Below, one piece after another: positions 24,000-32,600 of a DNA stretch of 40,820 bases; the stretch's first letter is position 1, and the number at the start of each line of letters is the position of its first letter. The stretch spans positions 1-40,820 of the forward strand of contig CALFMA010000291.1 in the NCBI GenBank assembly GCA_937880065.1. The letters are read 5' to 3'. A model generated the notes under the pieces. That model was not told the origin of the DNA. It ran no database searches and saw nothing but the letters and a program-made list of their open reading frames with translations. The translations under genes were made by a program, and so were the position numbers. Source of the DNA: an uncultured Ruminococcus sp. (GTDB taxonomy: Bacteria > Bacillota_A > Clostridia > Oscillospirales > Ruminococcaceae).

Positions 24000-26773
24000 A
24001 TTTCTCCGCCCTCCATTGGTCTGTCTATGCGGTCAGTTTTCTCAAATTTCAGCTCAATAAGGTCAAGTCCGTTTTGTGCAAAATACAGCTGAACCGCCAT
24101 ATAATGAGAGAAAAATGGTACTTCCTTTGTAAATGAAACAGGTTTTCCGCCTGTGCCGTTCCAAGTGAAAGCAGCATTAGCCGTTCCCATGGTGAAAATA
24201 GTCACGGGAATTTGTGCCAGTTCACTTTGCTCCGATGAAGCGGTAAGGGTAATGTTATACCACCCGGGATTATTCACCACAAGTGCAAGGCTGTAGCTCT
24301 TTCCCTTTTCGGATTTTACGCCGTTCAGGTCGAGAGTAAGAGTATCTTCAATATCGTAGAATACCACAGGCTCATCTGAGGGCATATCCTCATCGGGACG
24401 GTTGATAATTTCAACTGTATCGCAATCCCCTGCCACACGCTTCATTGCGTTGGATTTCAGCACGAATGAGAGGATATTTTTAGCATTTCTCTGAATTTCA
24501 CAGCGGAGCAAATCGCCATTTGAAAGGCTTTCAAGGGTATTGTCATCATTTTTGCCGCCCTCGGCACATACCATATACAAGTCATTCTGAGCAATTGTCA
24601 TAGCTGCAAAATCCTTTTTGTCGGGAGCACCGCCACGGCGGCTGATATTTGCCCACCAGTCAGTCATGCTAACGCCCTCAAATCCCCATTCATCACGGAG
24701 AATAACGGTATTGAGGTCGAAACTTCCAGCTGTCCATATGCCGTTCAGCTTGCCGTAGGTTGTCATTATACTGTCGGCATTTCCCTGTTTTACGGCAATT
24801 TCAAAGCCTTTGAGATAAATCTCACGCAATGCCCTTTCAGATGCAACAGTTTCTAAGAAATGGCGGTTGGTTTCCTGATTATTTCCGCAGAAATGCTTGA
24901 TTGTGCCTGTAACTCCGCTTTTGTGAAGTCCACGGAGTTCAGCTGCCGCAAGAGTTCCTGTGAGATAGCAATCCTCGGAGAAGTACTCGAAATTTCTGCC
25001 ATTGAGAGGGTGGCGGTGAATATTCATTCCCGGTCCAAGCAGACATTCCACCTTATTCACAGTCATTTCAAGTCCCATAAATTCAAAAAGTTCCTCTGCA
25101 AGTTCCTTATTGAAAGTTGACGCAATCATTGTACCGTTGGGCAGGCTGAATGCCTTTGTGCCGCAGTCAAGACGCATTCCCGACGGGCCGTCAGCACAGC
25201 AAACCGCAGGTATGCCGTATTTTGTAAGGCAGTCCGCAACTCCGCCGAATGCCGATGCCGTACCAGCCGTAACACGTGGACTTCCCATACCCTCGCCACG
25301 GATTAGGCAGGAGAGTTCCTCATCGGAAAGCTGTGAAACAAATTCGTCAAGGGAATTTTTTCCGCTGTACACGTCAATGAGTTTTATGCCCTTATCCCCT
25401 GTATATGGCAGTTCCTCGGGAAGCTGTGCCATTCTTCGTGCAGGCTCGTCAACCTCACTTTGCGGAACAGGCTCAAATCCCAGTTCATAGCCATTTTCCG
25501 TAGAAATCGGCTTCATACGCTGATATTCTTCCACAGGTGCAAGGGCCTGACGACATTTTTCAACAACTGTTGTATTTTCAACAGTCAGAATATGACCGTT
25601 AATCTTTTCAACCTTGTCAATGAAGAATTTGTAATCGCCTTTTTCATTAACCCAGCAATTCTTATTTCCTGTTGCCCCGCTGTCGTCATATGACGCTATA
25701 TCGTCAATCCAAGCTGATACGATGAGAGTCTGGGACTCATTCGGAGCAAGAGTTTTCGTCTTTTCATAACCGCAGAGGATTTTTTTCGGCTGACCGAGAT
25801 TGCCCTGGGGTTTCTCAACGTAGAGCATTACAACTTCTTTTCCGCTGTATGCTCCCGTATTTGTGACGATTACCTCATATTTTACGCCGATTTTTCCGCT
25901 TTCGCAAATAGTTTCAGCCTTGTCGGCAACTATTTTAAAGGTAGTGTAGGACAATCCGAAACCGAATGGATAACGCACCTTTTCAGGGGCGAATGTGTCG
26001 AAATATCGGTATCCAACGTAGATATCCTCCACATAGCGGTTGCTTTTCAAATCGCCGAAATATGGGTGTGAGGGATAGTCCTCGATTGAGTAAGCGATAG
26101 TGTCGGGAAGTTTACCCGAGGGCGAAACCTTGCCTGTCAGCACATCAGCCGTGCCAACTCCGCCAACCATACCGCCCTGCCACACATAAAGGAGAGCGTC
26201 AACTCCAAGACTTTCGATATACTCAATGTCAATAAGGCTGCCCACATTGAGAAGAACAACCACTTTTTCAAATTCCTCACGGACTTTTTTCAGCATATCT
26301 TTTTCAAGTTCGGTAAGGAAATATGAACCCTCGGTGAGAGTTACTTCCTGTTCCTCGCCTGCTGTTCTGCCGATGATAACAATGGCTGTATTTCCCTTAG
26401 CAGCGGCATTTTTCACGATTTCAGCAGAAAGGGGCATTTCCTTTTGCGACCACGGTTCAGCACCCCAGCCCTCGCCTAAATCGTAGGGATTTTCGCTGTC
26501 CCATTTCCTGTAAATCTCCAGCAATTCCTCGTTAAGCTTTACACCTGCTTCAAGCAGACCGTCGGTAATTCCCACAACTCGTGAAACATTTACCATACCG
26601 CCCGAACCTGTGCCGCTTTTGTAATAGTGCAGCTGAATTCGTCCGAAAACGGATACGACTTCATCTTTTTTCAACGGTAAAGCTGAATTGTTGTTTTTCA
26701 GCATAACAATACCCTCGGCAACTGCATTAGCCGCCGTTTCAAGGTATTTTTTCCAGTCAAGTATTTTTTTCAT
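23996..26773 (-). CDS. Glycoside hydrolase family 3 enzyme with permuted domain order (beta-glucosidase-like)
   Basis: This 925-residue cytoplasmic glycosidase has no signal peptide. The order is reversed relative to classical GH3. Residues about 10-290 are the alpha/beta sandwich normally found second (AEGIVMLKNNNSALPL, LLYVWQGGMVGG, RYPFGFGLSYTTF). A fibronectin-like domain follows (to about 400). The TIM barrel comes last (about 470-800; ADGPSGMRL, GMNIHRHPLNGRNFEYFSED, TIKHFCGNNQE). The expected nucleophile is Asp705 in SMTDWW. Permuted GH3 beta-glucosidases are known from Ruminococcus and Butyrivibrio. It probably cleaves imported cello- or other beta-linked oligosaccharides; exact specificity is not readable. 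GAGGA lies 8 bases before the start. Confidence 0.93.
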   Translation of the reverse strand: MKKILDWKKYLETAANAVAEGIVMLKNNNSALPLKKDEVVSVFGRIQLHYYKSGTGSGGMVNVSRVVGITDGLLEAGVKLNEELLEIYRKWDSENPYDLGEGWGAEPWSQKEMPLSAEIVKNAAAKGNTAIVIIGRTAGEEQEVTLTEGSYFLTELEKDMLKKVREEFEKVVVLLNVGSLIDIEYIESLGVDALLYVWQGGMVGGVGTADVLTGKVSPSGKLPDTIAYSIEDYPSHPYFGDLKSNRYVEDIYVGYRYFDTFAPEKVRYPFGFGLSYTTFKIVADKAETICESGKIGVKYEVIVTNTGAYSGKEVVMLYVEKPQGNLGQPKKILCGYEKTKTLAPNESQTLIVSAWIDDIASYDDSGATGNKNCWVNEKGDYKFFIDKVEKINGHILTVENTTVVEKCRQALAPVEEYQRMKPISTENGYELGFEPVPQSEVDEPARRMAQLPEELPYTGDKGIKLIDVYSGKNSLDEFVSQLSDEELSCLIRGEGMGSPRVTAGTASAFGGVADCLTKYGIPAVCCADGPSGMRLDCGTKAFSLPNGTMIASTFNKELAEELFEFMGLEMTVNKVECLLGPGMNIHRHPLNGRNFEYFSEDCYLTGTLAAAELRGLHKSGVTGTIKHFCGNNQETNRHFLETVASERALREIYLKGFEIAVKQGNADSIMTTYGKLNGIWTAGSFDLNTVILRDEWGFEGVSMTDWWANISRRGGAPDKKDFAAMTIAQNDLYMVCAEGGKNDDNTLESLSNGDLLRCEIQRNAKNILSFVLKSNAMKRVAGDCDTVEIINRPDEDMPSDEPVVFYDIEDTLTLDLNGVKSEKGKSYSLALVVNNPGWYNITLTASSEQSELAQIPVTIFTMGTANAAFTWNGTGGKPVSFTKEVPFFSHYMAVQLYFAQNGLDLIELKFEKTDRIDRPMEGGEI

Positions 26774-26806
26774 TTTTACTATCCTCGCAAAATTTAAGAT
26801 AGAATA

Positions 26807-26835
26807 ATTATAACAAATTTCACAAAAAAAATCAA
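26807..26835 (-). promoter_or_regulatory. Promoter of the GH3 operon
   Basis: On the minus strand TTGATT (26830-26835) and TATAAT (26807-26812) are separated by 17 bases, about 34 bp before the GH3 start codon. Confidence 0.65.
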
Positions 26836-26948
26836 GTGTTTTTTCGAATTTTATACCAATCCCTAAAATATTAGCCTTTAGCTTTCAGCTAATTTTGCGG
26901 CAGATAAATTTTGTGGGGGTTATCTTGGGAATTTCGCATTGAAAATAA

Positions 26949-27008
26949 AAACCTCCGATGAAATCATCGGAGGGAAATTTGTCTGTTTTGCTCAGAATAG
27001 ATGACATT
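26949..27008. repeat. Border repeat copy 1, containing the GNAT terminator
   Basis: A unit of about 60 bp: a perfect hairpin CCTCCGATGA-AA-TCATCGGAGG (26952-26973), then GGAAATTTGTC, a variable spot and TTGCTCAGAATAGATGACAT. The same unit occurs at 34677-34736. Reading minus, the hairpin is followed by TTTTTATTTT, so it works as the terminator of the GNAT gene. Confidence 0.8.
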
Positions 27009-27052
27009 AAAATGGCTATGTAATAATATTCAGTTCGACAAATTGGAACTTG

Positions 27053-27502
27053 TCAATCGCATTCTTTTTGATAGTAAGCAAATTCCTCGTCCCGTTTCAC
27101 TTCACAATAACCCAGCTTGGTATAAAAAGCATTTGTTCTTACATTCCAAAGTGGCGTATCAAGTTTGATTTTCTTAATACCAGAATAGTAAGTTTCCACA
27201 ATTTTCATCAAAGAAAGACCATATCCCTTTCGATGATGAGCTGGGTTAATAAATATTCTGCCAATGTACAATGTTTCACTGTTTTTGTCCACAAATAGAA
27301 CTGCACCACCAACGATTTCGCCATCTACGACTGCCTGTAGTAAATGCCCTTCGTTTTTCATCTGAATGTGCCATGGAATTGAATCATAATCAGGAGGTCT
27401 ATTTGCTTCGGAAGCACCAACACTAATATCGCTATCAAACGCAGCCTTTGATATAGCCACAATTCTTTTTATATGTTTCAATTCTGCATTTTCTAACCTC
27501 AT
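27053..27502 (-). CDS. GNAT-family N-acetyltransferase
   Basis: This 149-residue protein has the GNAT acetyl-CoA core: VDGEIVGGAVLFVD (beta strand), LYIGRIFINPAHHRKGYGLSLM (motif A; the Arg-x-x-Gly-x-Gly loop appears as HRKGYG) and NAFYTKLGYCEVKRDEE (C-terminal motif B). It transfers an acetyl group from acetyl-CoA to an unknown small molecule or protein. The ATG at 27500-27502 is preferred, because GAGGA lies 11 bases before it; another ATG three codons up is too close to that box. It is a single gene with its own promoter and terminator, and its flanks are repeated around the small membrane protein gene at 34.3 kb. Confidence 0.88.
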   Translation of the reverse strand: MRLENAELKHIKRIVAISKAAFDSDISVGASEANRPPDYDSIPWHIQMKNEGHLLQAVVDGEIVGGAVLFVDKNSETLYIGRIFINPAHHRKGYGLSLMKIVETYYSGIKKIKLDTPLWNVRTNAFYTKLGYCEVKRDEEFAYYQKECD

Positions 27503-27535
27503 AAAAGTCATATCCTCGTCAAATTCTTTTTTTCC

Positions 27536-27583
27536 GGTCTGTCCGACCTCCTATATTATATCACATCCCATATCCGATTGCAA
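27536..27583 (-). promoter_or_regulatory. GNAT promoter with GGTC-N5-GACC dyad (copy 1)
   Basis: On the minus strand TTGCAA (27578-27583) and TATAAT (27555-27560) are 17 bases apart. A dyad GGTC-TGTCC-GACC (27536-27548, plus strand) lies at the expected transcription start. The same promoter and dyad occur at 34626-34673. Confidence 0.7.
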
Positions 27584-27589
27584 GAAAAA

Positions 27590-27613
27590 CCTCCGATGCT
27601 TTCACATCGGAGG
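27590..27613 (-). terminator. Terminator following the tRNA-Met-like fragment
   Basis: A 9-bp stem, CCTCCGATG/CATCGGAGG, with TTTTTC after it on the minus strand lies 5 bp past the tRNA 3' end. It looks like the original terminator of a tRNA gene, so this side is the chromosomal flank. Confidence 0.75.
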
Positions 27614-27618
27614 TTTGC

Positions 27619-27664
27619 TGGTTGCGGCGGCAGGATTTGAACCAACGACCTTCGGGTTATGAGT
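27619..27664 (-). tRNA. 3' half of a tRNA-Met-like gene (partial; probable attachment-site scar)
   Basis: On the minus strand the sequence runs from the anticodon loop (CTCATAA, anticodon CAT at 27659-27661) through a T-loop (GGTTCAAATCC) to an encoded CCA end at 27619-27621. No D-arm, 5' acceptor strand or 5' anticodon-stem strand is found beyond 27664, so it is not a functional tRNA. The T-stem has a mismatch, so it may have decayed. Elements that integrate at tRNA 3' ends leave such half genes. It marks the left edge of the AT-rich accessory region. Confidence 0.65.
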
Positions 27665-27787
27665 GTTGTATAGATTAATTCACTAAGATTATTATATGAC
27701 GATTAATGGCTATTTTACGTTATAATTTACTGATTAGTAGTTCATTGTTGTATATGAGTTTTAATGAAAATATTTGAGAATAATGGA

Positions 27788-27955
27788 AATATAATGGAAA
27801 TAAAAATTGACATACTCTCAAACAGGCTTGCAATGGTACGTATAGGCATTTTTGTTTGATTACCATCTTAAACTACACTACTCTCAAACCGTATATTCTT
27901 CATCTATGAAATCCACTTAGTTTGATTACCATCTTAAACTACACTACTCTCAAAC
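27788..27955 (-). CRISPR. Orphan CRISPR mini-array, two spacers, type II-A-like 36-bp repeat
   Basis: Two identical 36-bp repeats lie at 27854-27889 and 27920-27955, separated by a 30-bp spacer. A degenerate third repeat at 27788-27823 keeps only its last 11 bases (TACTCTCAAAC) and is set off by another 30-bp spacer (27824-27853). On the minus strand the repeat begins GTTTGAGAGTAGTGTAG and ends GGTAATCAAAC, the pattern of type II-A repeats. The intact repeats then come first and the degenerate one is the distal end. No cas gene is present in the window. Confidence 0.88.
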
Positions 27956-27960
27956 CAGAA

Positions 27961-27980
27961 CGGCAGCCATTTGGCTGCCG
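27961..27980. other. Perfect hairpin next to the CRISPR array
   Basis: CGGCAGCC-ATTT-GGCTGCCG starts 5 bp after the outermost intact repeat, on the leader side. Only a weak T-rich tail follows on plus (CTTCATTTT). It could be a small terminator or part of the leader. From here to 28252 I see no gene. Confidence 0.5.
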
Positions 27981-28252
27981 CTTCATTTTCGGTATAGTTT
28001 TAGATCACTGTCAGCGGACTGGCATGGAATTGATAGAATATCTGTCTTGATTCGAAATATTTAAGCTTTAATATTACCTGTTCAATTATACAGAATTATG
28101 CTGCAACAGTCCCTGCAATACCGGTCTTGGAGGATATGCCGCCTGCTTCTATTATCTTCTTGATTATTTCATCGGCATCTAATTTGCATACCACTTAGAA
28201 AGTGTATTTATCAGCAAGCTTTGCCGTTACAAAAACGGAGCGGAATTTTCAA

Positions 28253-28302
28253 AATTACAAATTTGTAATTCTGAACACATTTCGTGATCAATGTGGTATT
28301 AT
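28253..28302 (+). promoter_or_regulatory. Regulon site A: 18-bp palindrome and promoter of the SH3 lipoprotein gene
   Basis: The perfect palindrome AATTACAAATTTGTAATT (28253-28270) is followed by 26 bases and then a TATTAT -10 box (28297-28302). The place of the -35 box (AACACA) is poor, which suggests that an activator bound at the palindrome is needed. The same layout occurs upstream of three other lipoprotein genes. Confidence 0.8.
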
Positions 28303-28358
28303 ATAATTACACCAAGAACATCAAGTTTGCAAAATAAATTTTAAATGAGGTAATTATC

Positions 28359-29399
28359 ATGAAAAAAATGATATCTTGTCTTGCAATACTCACATTATTA
28401 GTTTCCACGGTTTCATGTGGAAGTACAGAAAGTGGCGCAACAACCAAAAACTTAACATCTTCCAAAAAAACTACAGCTGTAACAACAACTACATCTGTTA
28501 CATCAAAAGATAATAAGATAACAACAACTGCTGCAAATAAAAAATCTGATAATATAAAATCTGAAAACAAAGGAAACAGCACCTCAACAGGAGCTGCAAA
28601 GCTCGGAAATAGTATCTTCGGAGGTTATGTCACAGATGATACAACTGTAAAAAAGACAGCAGATGCAAATTCTGAAACGCTGCTGACAATCCCTGACGGA
28701 ACGCAGATAGGCGTATTTGAGAGCGGTATTGACGGTTGGTTTATGACGGATTTCAAGGACACAGTAGGTTACATCCCCGCAAACAATGTAAAAGAAATTA
28801 CTCCTTATGATCCAGCACTCGGCGGTGATAATGTACTTGGCGGCTCTGTCACCAAGGATGTCAATCTGATGAGCGGCATACATTCCTATGCAACAAGCCT
28901 TATCACGATTCCGAACGGCACACAGGTTAATTATTATTTACTCCCTTCGGATGCAAACTGGTGTGTTGTAAATTATCAGTATAATGTAGGCTATGTGGAA
29001 AGCAAATATATCAAAGCAATAGAGAATTACGATATGACCAGTGAATCTTCCATAGCAAAACATTCAGGTGATGATTTTCTCGGTACATGGAGTGCAGGCA
29101 GAATTTATATCACCATTGCAAAAAGCGGTGAAGGTTACGAAGCATCTGTCAAATGGTCGAGCAGTGCAGCAGAATCGACGAACTGGACATATAGTTGCGA
29201 ATTCAACGGAGAATACCTCGATTCTACCAACGGCCGCTGCGTTGATTCAATTTGTGATGAGAACGGAAATGAATCTGCCACTGTACGTTATACCAACGGA
29301 TGTGCGCATTTCCGACTCAATGACAATGGTAATCTGATCTGGGAGGAATTAAGAGATAATATTGTTGGCGATGATACAGAATTAATGAAGATTTCCTGA
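28359..29399 (+). CDS. Lipoprotein with two SH3-like domains
   Basis: This 346-residue exported protein has a lipobox signal peptide (LVSTVSC, Cys20), so it is membrane-anchored outside the cell. A Thr/Lys-rich linker covers residues 25-82. Two bacterial SH3-like domains follow (about 85-150, GWFMTDFKDTVGYIP; about 155-222, WCVVNYQYNVGYVESKYI), joined by PYDPALGGDNVLGGSV. A C-terminal domain starts near DDFLGTWSAGRIYITI. SH3b domains usually bind peptidoglycan or cell-surface ligands. It is a paralogue of the protein at 35116-36447, sharing all three domains. Its promoter carries site A, so it likely belongs to the regulon of the two-component system at 37.8-40.2 kb. Confidence 0.88.
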   Translation: MKKMISCLAILTLLVSTVSCGSTESGATTKNLTSSKKTTAVTTTTSVTSKDNKITTTAANKKSDNIKSENKGNSTSTGAAKLGNSIFGGYVTDDTTVKKTADANSETLLTIPDGTQIGVFESGIDGWFMTDFKDTVGYIPANNVKEITPYDPALGGDNVLGGSVTKDVNLMSGIHSYATSLITIPNGTQVNYYLLPSDANWCVVNYQYNVGYVESKYIKAIENYDMTSESSIAKHSGDDFLGTWSAGRIYITIAKSGEGYEASVKWSSSAAESTNWTYSCEFNGEYLDSTNGRCVDSICDENGNESATVRYTNGCAHFRLNDNGNLIWEELRDNIVGDDTELMKIS

Positions 29400-29654
29400 T
29401 ATATAGACCTAATAATTCACAAACCCACCCCTTATGCATTTTTTACACTAAAGCATCCAAACCTTGTTTTCAAGTGATAGCACAACTTTGACTAAATGTT
29501 TTCTGATCATCTTTTATCATAGATATTTTTTCGAAAACTACTGCCAAACGGAGGTGATCTAAAATTTTTCCTGCATTACGATAGAATATCCAATGTTAAA
29601 AAGATGATGCCATAAACTTTTCTATTTAATTTTAATAAAATGGGAGATTATATT

Positions 29655-32600
29655 ATGAATATTAATGAACTATTCCAGAAAATCAAGAACATCGACAAAC
29701 TTACATCAAACATGTCAGAAAAACTTGTTGTTTCCATTCATAATGTTGACAACTACATAAGGAACGTATTCTTTAAAAAATATGAACGCCAGGATATTCC
29801 TGCTCTTGTCACTAATTACAACGATCAGCTCAACGACATTGCAAGAACATATATTAGCGACGTTATTTCACACACCGGTGACTATGATCTCAGAAATATG
29901 GTATTAGGTTCAGATATATTAGATAAGGATCTTAATGCACTTTTTGAAGATAGTAATCACACTATCGGTGAAGCTCTTGCACTTGAAGTACTTAGAGACA
30001 ATCTACCTGATGTTTTTGCCGATTCATCAGCCAATGAGCAGATTGCAAAGGAAATTACTGACTATGCTTCAACAGAAGCTTTTATAAACGGAATGGCTGT
30101 TTACTGCGACATTGCTGAACAGCACCTTCAACCGTTGAGACTGTTATGGCTTTTAACAAAGCATCTCAGTTATATACAATCTGAAAGATTGAAGTCAGCA
30201 TGGAATGCAACTGAATATTCAAAAATTATATCATCTATTTATCATTTTCCATGGATGGACGGTCCAAAAGGTCAGCTGGCATCAGGTATGGAAATATTTA
30301 ATACACTGCAAAATGACATCAAAGAAAATTGCATGATAGAATCGGAAATAAAAAGAGAACAAAGGAAAGATGTTATTGATATAACACCAAGCGGTGCACC
30401 TATTTGCAAAAACTATATTGTTATTACATATGCATACGGTGCCGAGGTTCAGAAATGGATCGAAACCACAAGCCGATATTACAGTGGTAAAAAGTCATCA
30501 TTGAAAACCCGCACCAAAAAAGTTGAAGATAATAGCGGTGGCTGTATTTTATGTGGTACTAAGCTTATTCTTGCTGACGGAAGTCTTGCAGATGAAACTC
30601 AGCTTAAAGAAAAGGATATGCTTTTATCAGAAAAACTAATGCCGTCTGAATATTCAGGTGAAATCATCTTCAACAATCACGTTCTTTTCCTTTATTCAAT
30701 TAATAACGATGAACCGTTTATGTCGCTTGATCATATGATCCTTACCATCGACGGATATAAATGCCCTATGCCTCAGCAAGCCCTGAAAATCAACAACAAG
30801 ATCAAGGTATCAAAGTTAAAAATAGGAGATATTGTTATTAAGCATATTCAGCAGCCTGACGGAAGTATAAAAGAAGAAATGGTAAAGGTTGAAAAAATAA
30901 ATATCGCTGAAAATAACAAGCTTTGCTATGATATTCATATTTCCGATGGATACAAGTCATACACCACTGAAAACGGATATGTCTGCTATGTAAACTATCC
31001 TGAAATAACAATGAAAAATATAAATGATTCATTATCACGTTCAAAAAACGTATTTGCAAACAGAGATTTCAGAAGATTTGTTAAAAACAACCGTAAAGAC
31101 CTACAAAATGCCTTTGGAAAAGAAACAATTAATTATTTGACAGATATGCTCGAAAATGAAAATATAGCCAACGGAGTTGTGCCTCTGAAATCTTTCAGAC
31201 CTGATGATAATGCATTAATGAGCATAGACAGCATCGGAATGAAGATATATGCTTTGTCTGGAGATTCTGTCTGCTCAAAAATCCATATTGTAAACAACCA
31301 TATTTTCTTTGATGATTCAGAAGATACACCTGTAAAACTCTATATAAATGATGGTAATTATTACTGGAAGCGTGTAGTTGAAAACGGCGAAAAAGAAATA
31401 GGCATCCTCCGTATGTATGAGCATGGATTATACGGTAAAGGAATAATAAAAAGAGGCAAGAATATATTCTCTTTCTTATCCACAAGCACAAACAAATATA
31501 CAATGAAATATCAGCCACACGAAAACGGAGAAGTCATTGATTTTGGAACATTTGAAATGGGATATGAAGCCAAAGACGGTGTACTTTACCCTGTTGGACG
31601 CTGGGAAATGAAATATATAAACGAAAATGGTGAGCAGGTAATGGATGAAGCTGCCAGTTCATATGATACAGGCAAGTCAATCTCCTACTTTATCGACTCC
31701 GAGCACAATCTTGCAAGTAGAATTCAGTTTAAGAGTGCTGCAATGCTTCAATTTATTCCTCTTCAAAACAGCGAAGTTAAAATGTGCCAGTTTTCATTCG
31801 ACATAAGTTTTGAATCTGTAAAAGGCTGCGGTTATAACAACATAGAAGCAGAAGAAGAAAACAATATTGGCACTATTTTCGGCTCCCCGGAAGAAAACAT
31901 TGCAAATAAGAAAAAAGCTCTGAAAGAAAAAGCTGCTTTTTACAGTATGAATAACAAAATGACTGCCTGCAACTATCCTGATTCAGATGAAATATACTTT
32001 TTGAATTCTCAAGACGAACTAAATGTGCATGATCTTTTTAACCTTTCACAGCCTGAGGATGTAGCGGCAATTCATTCAGCAAGTCTTGATAAGCTTATAA
32101 AAATGTCTGCTCATGTAGCATATAATAGTAACGATGATGTATCCAAATATATAGGTATCACAAAGCCGACAGTCGGTACTGAGGCAAATGACCTTACTAC
32201 CGATGAAGCTAATTTAGCAGAGCAATATTCAGATTTCTTTATTAATGAATTTGCTCTGTCATATATAAGCTATTCTTACTCAAAAGCTCCGGGTGATGAC
32301 TTTAAAAAATACAGGGATCTGATTAATAATGCTCCGGATTCTGAAAATAAATTAAAGTTTTATTTACAGGGAACAGATCAAAACTGTATGTCATCTCAGA
32401 AAGGCTACAAATATTCAACAAACAGCATTTATCCACATTTATATTCAAGAAATGTTCCGGGACTTAATAAATATATAAATGATAACGGTGCAAAATGGGC
32501 AAAAGAGCTTTATGAATACTGTATATCACCAAATGTTCTCAACGGACTTATAACATCAAATCTTGTTGATCCTGATAATACCCGTATTAATCATTTATGT

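Noticed and set aside
27920..28020. tracrRNA encoded next to the CRISPR array
   Set aside because: The plus strand offers repeat complement followed by a hairpin, but there is no nexus-like stem or good T-tract, and no separate anti-repeat was found.
28096..28194. Short minus-strand frame ending in EAGGISSKTGIAGTVAA
   Set aside because: About 33 codons from a GTG without ribosome binding site. It might be a gene relic or a peptide, but support is too weak to list it as a gene.
29400..29654. Promoter of the Hint-protein gene
   Set aside because: TTGACT at 29488 and TATCAT at 29515 are 21 bases apart, too far for a convincing call. Apart from the ribosome binding site, nothing else is readable in this gap.
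30543..31000. Splicing intein within the large protein
   Set aside because: The Hint motifs are present, but the C-terminal His-Asn and a following nucleophile are not, and the flanking parts do not form a recognisable split host protein.
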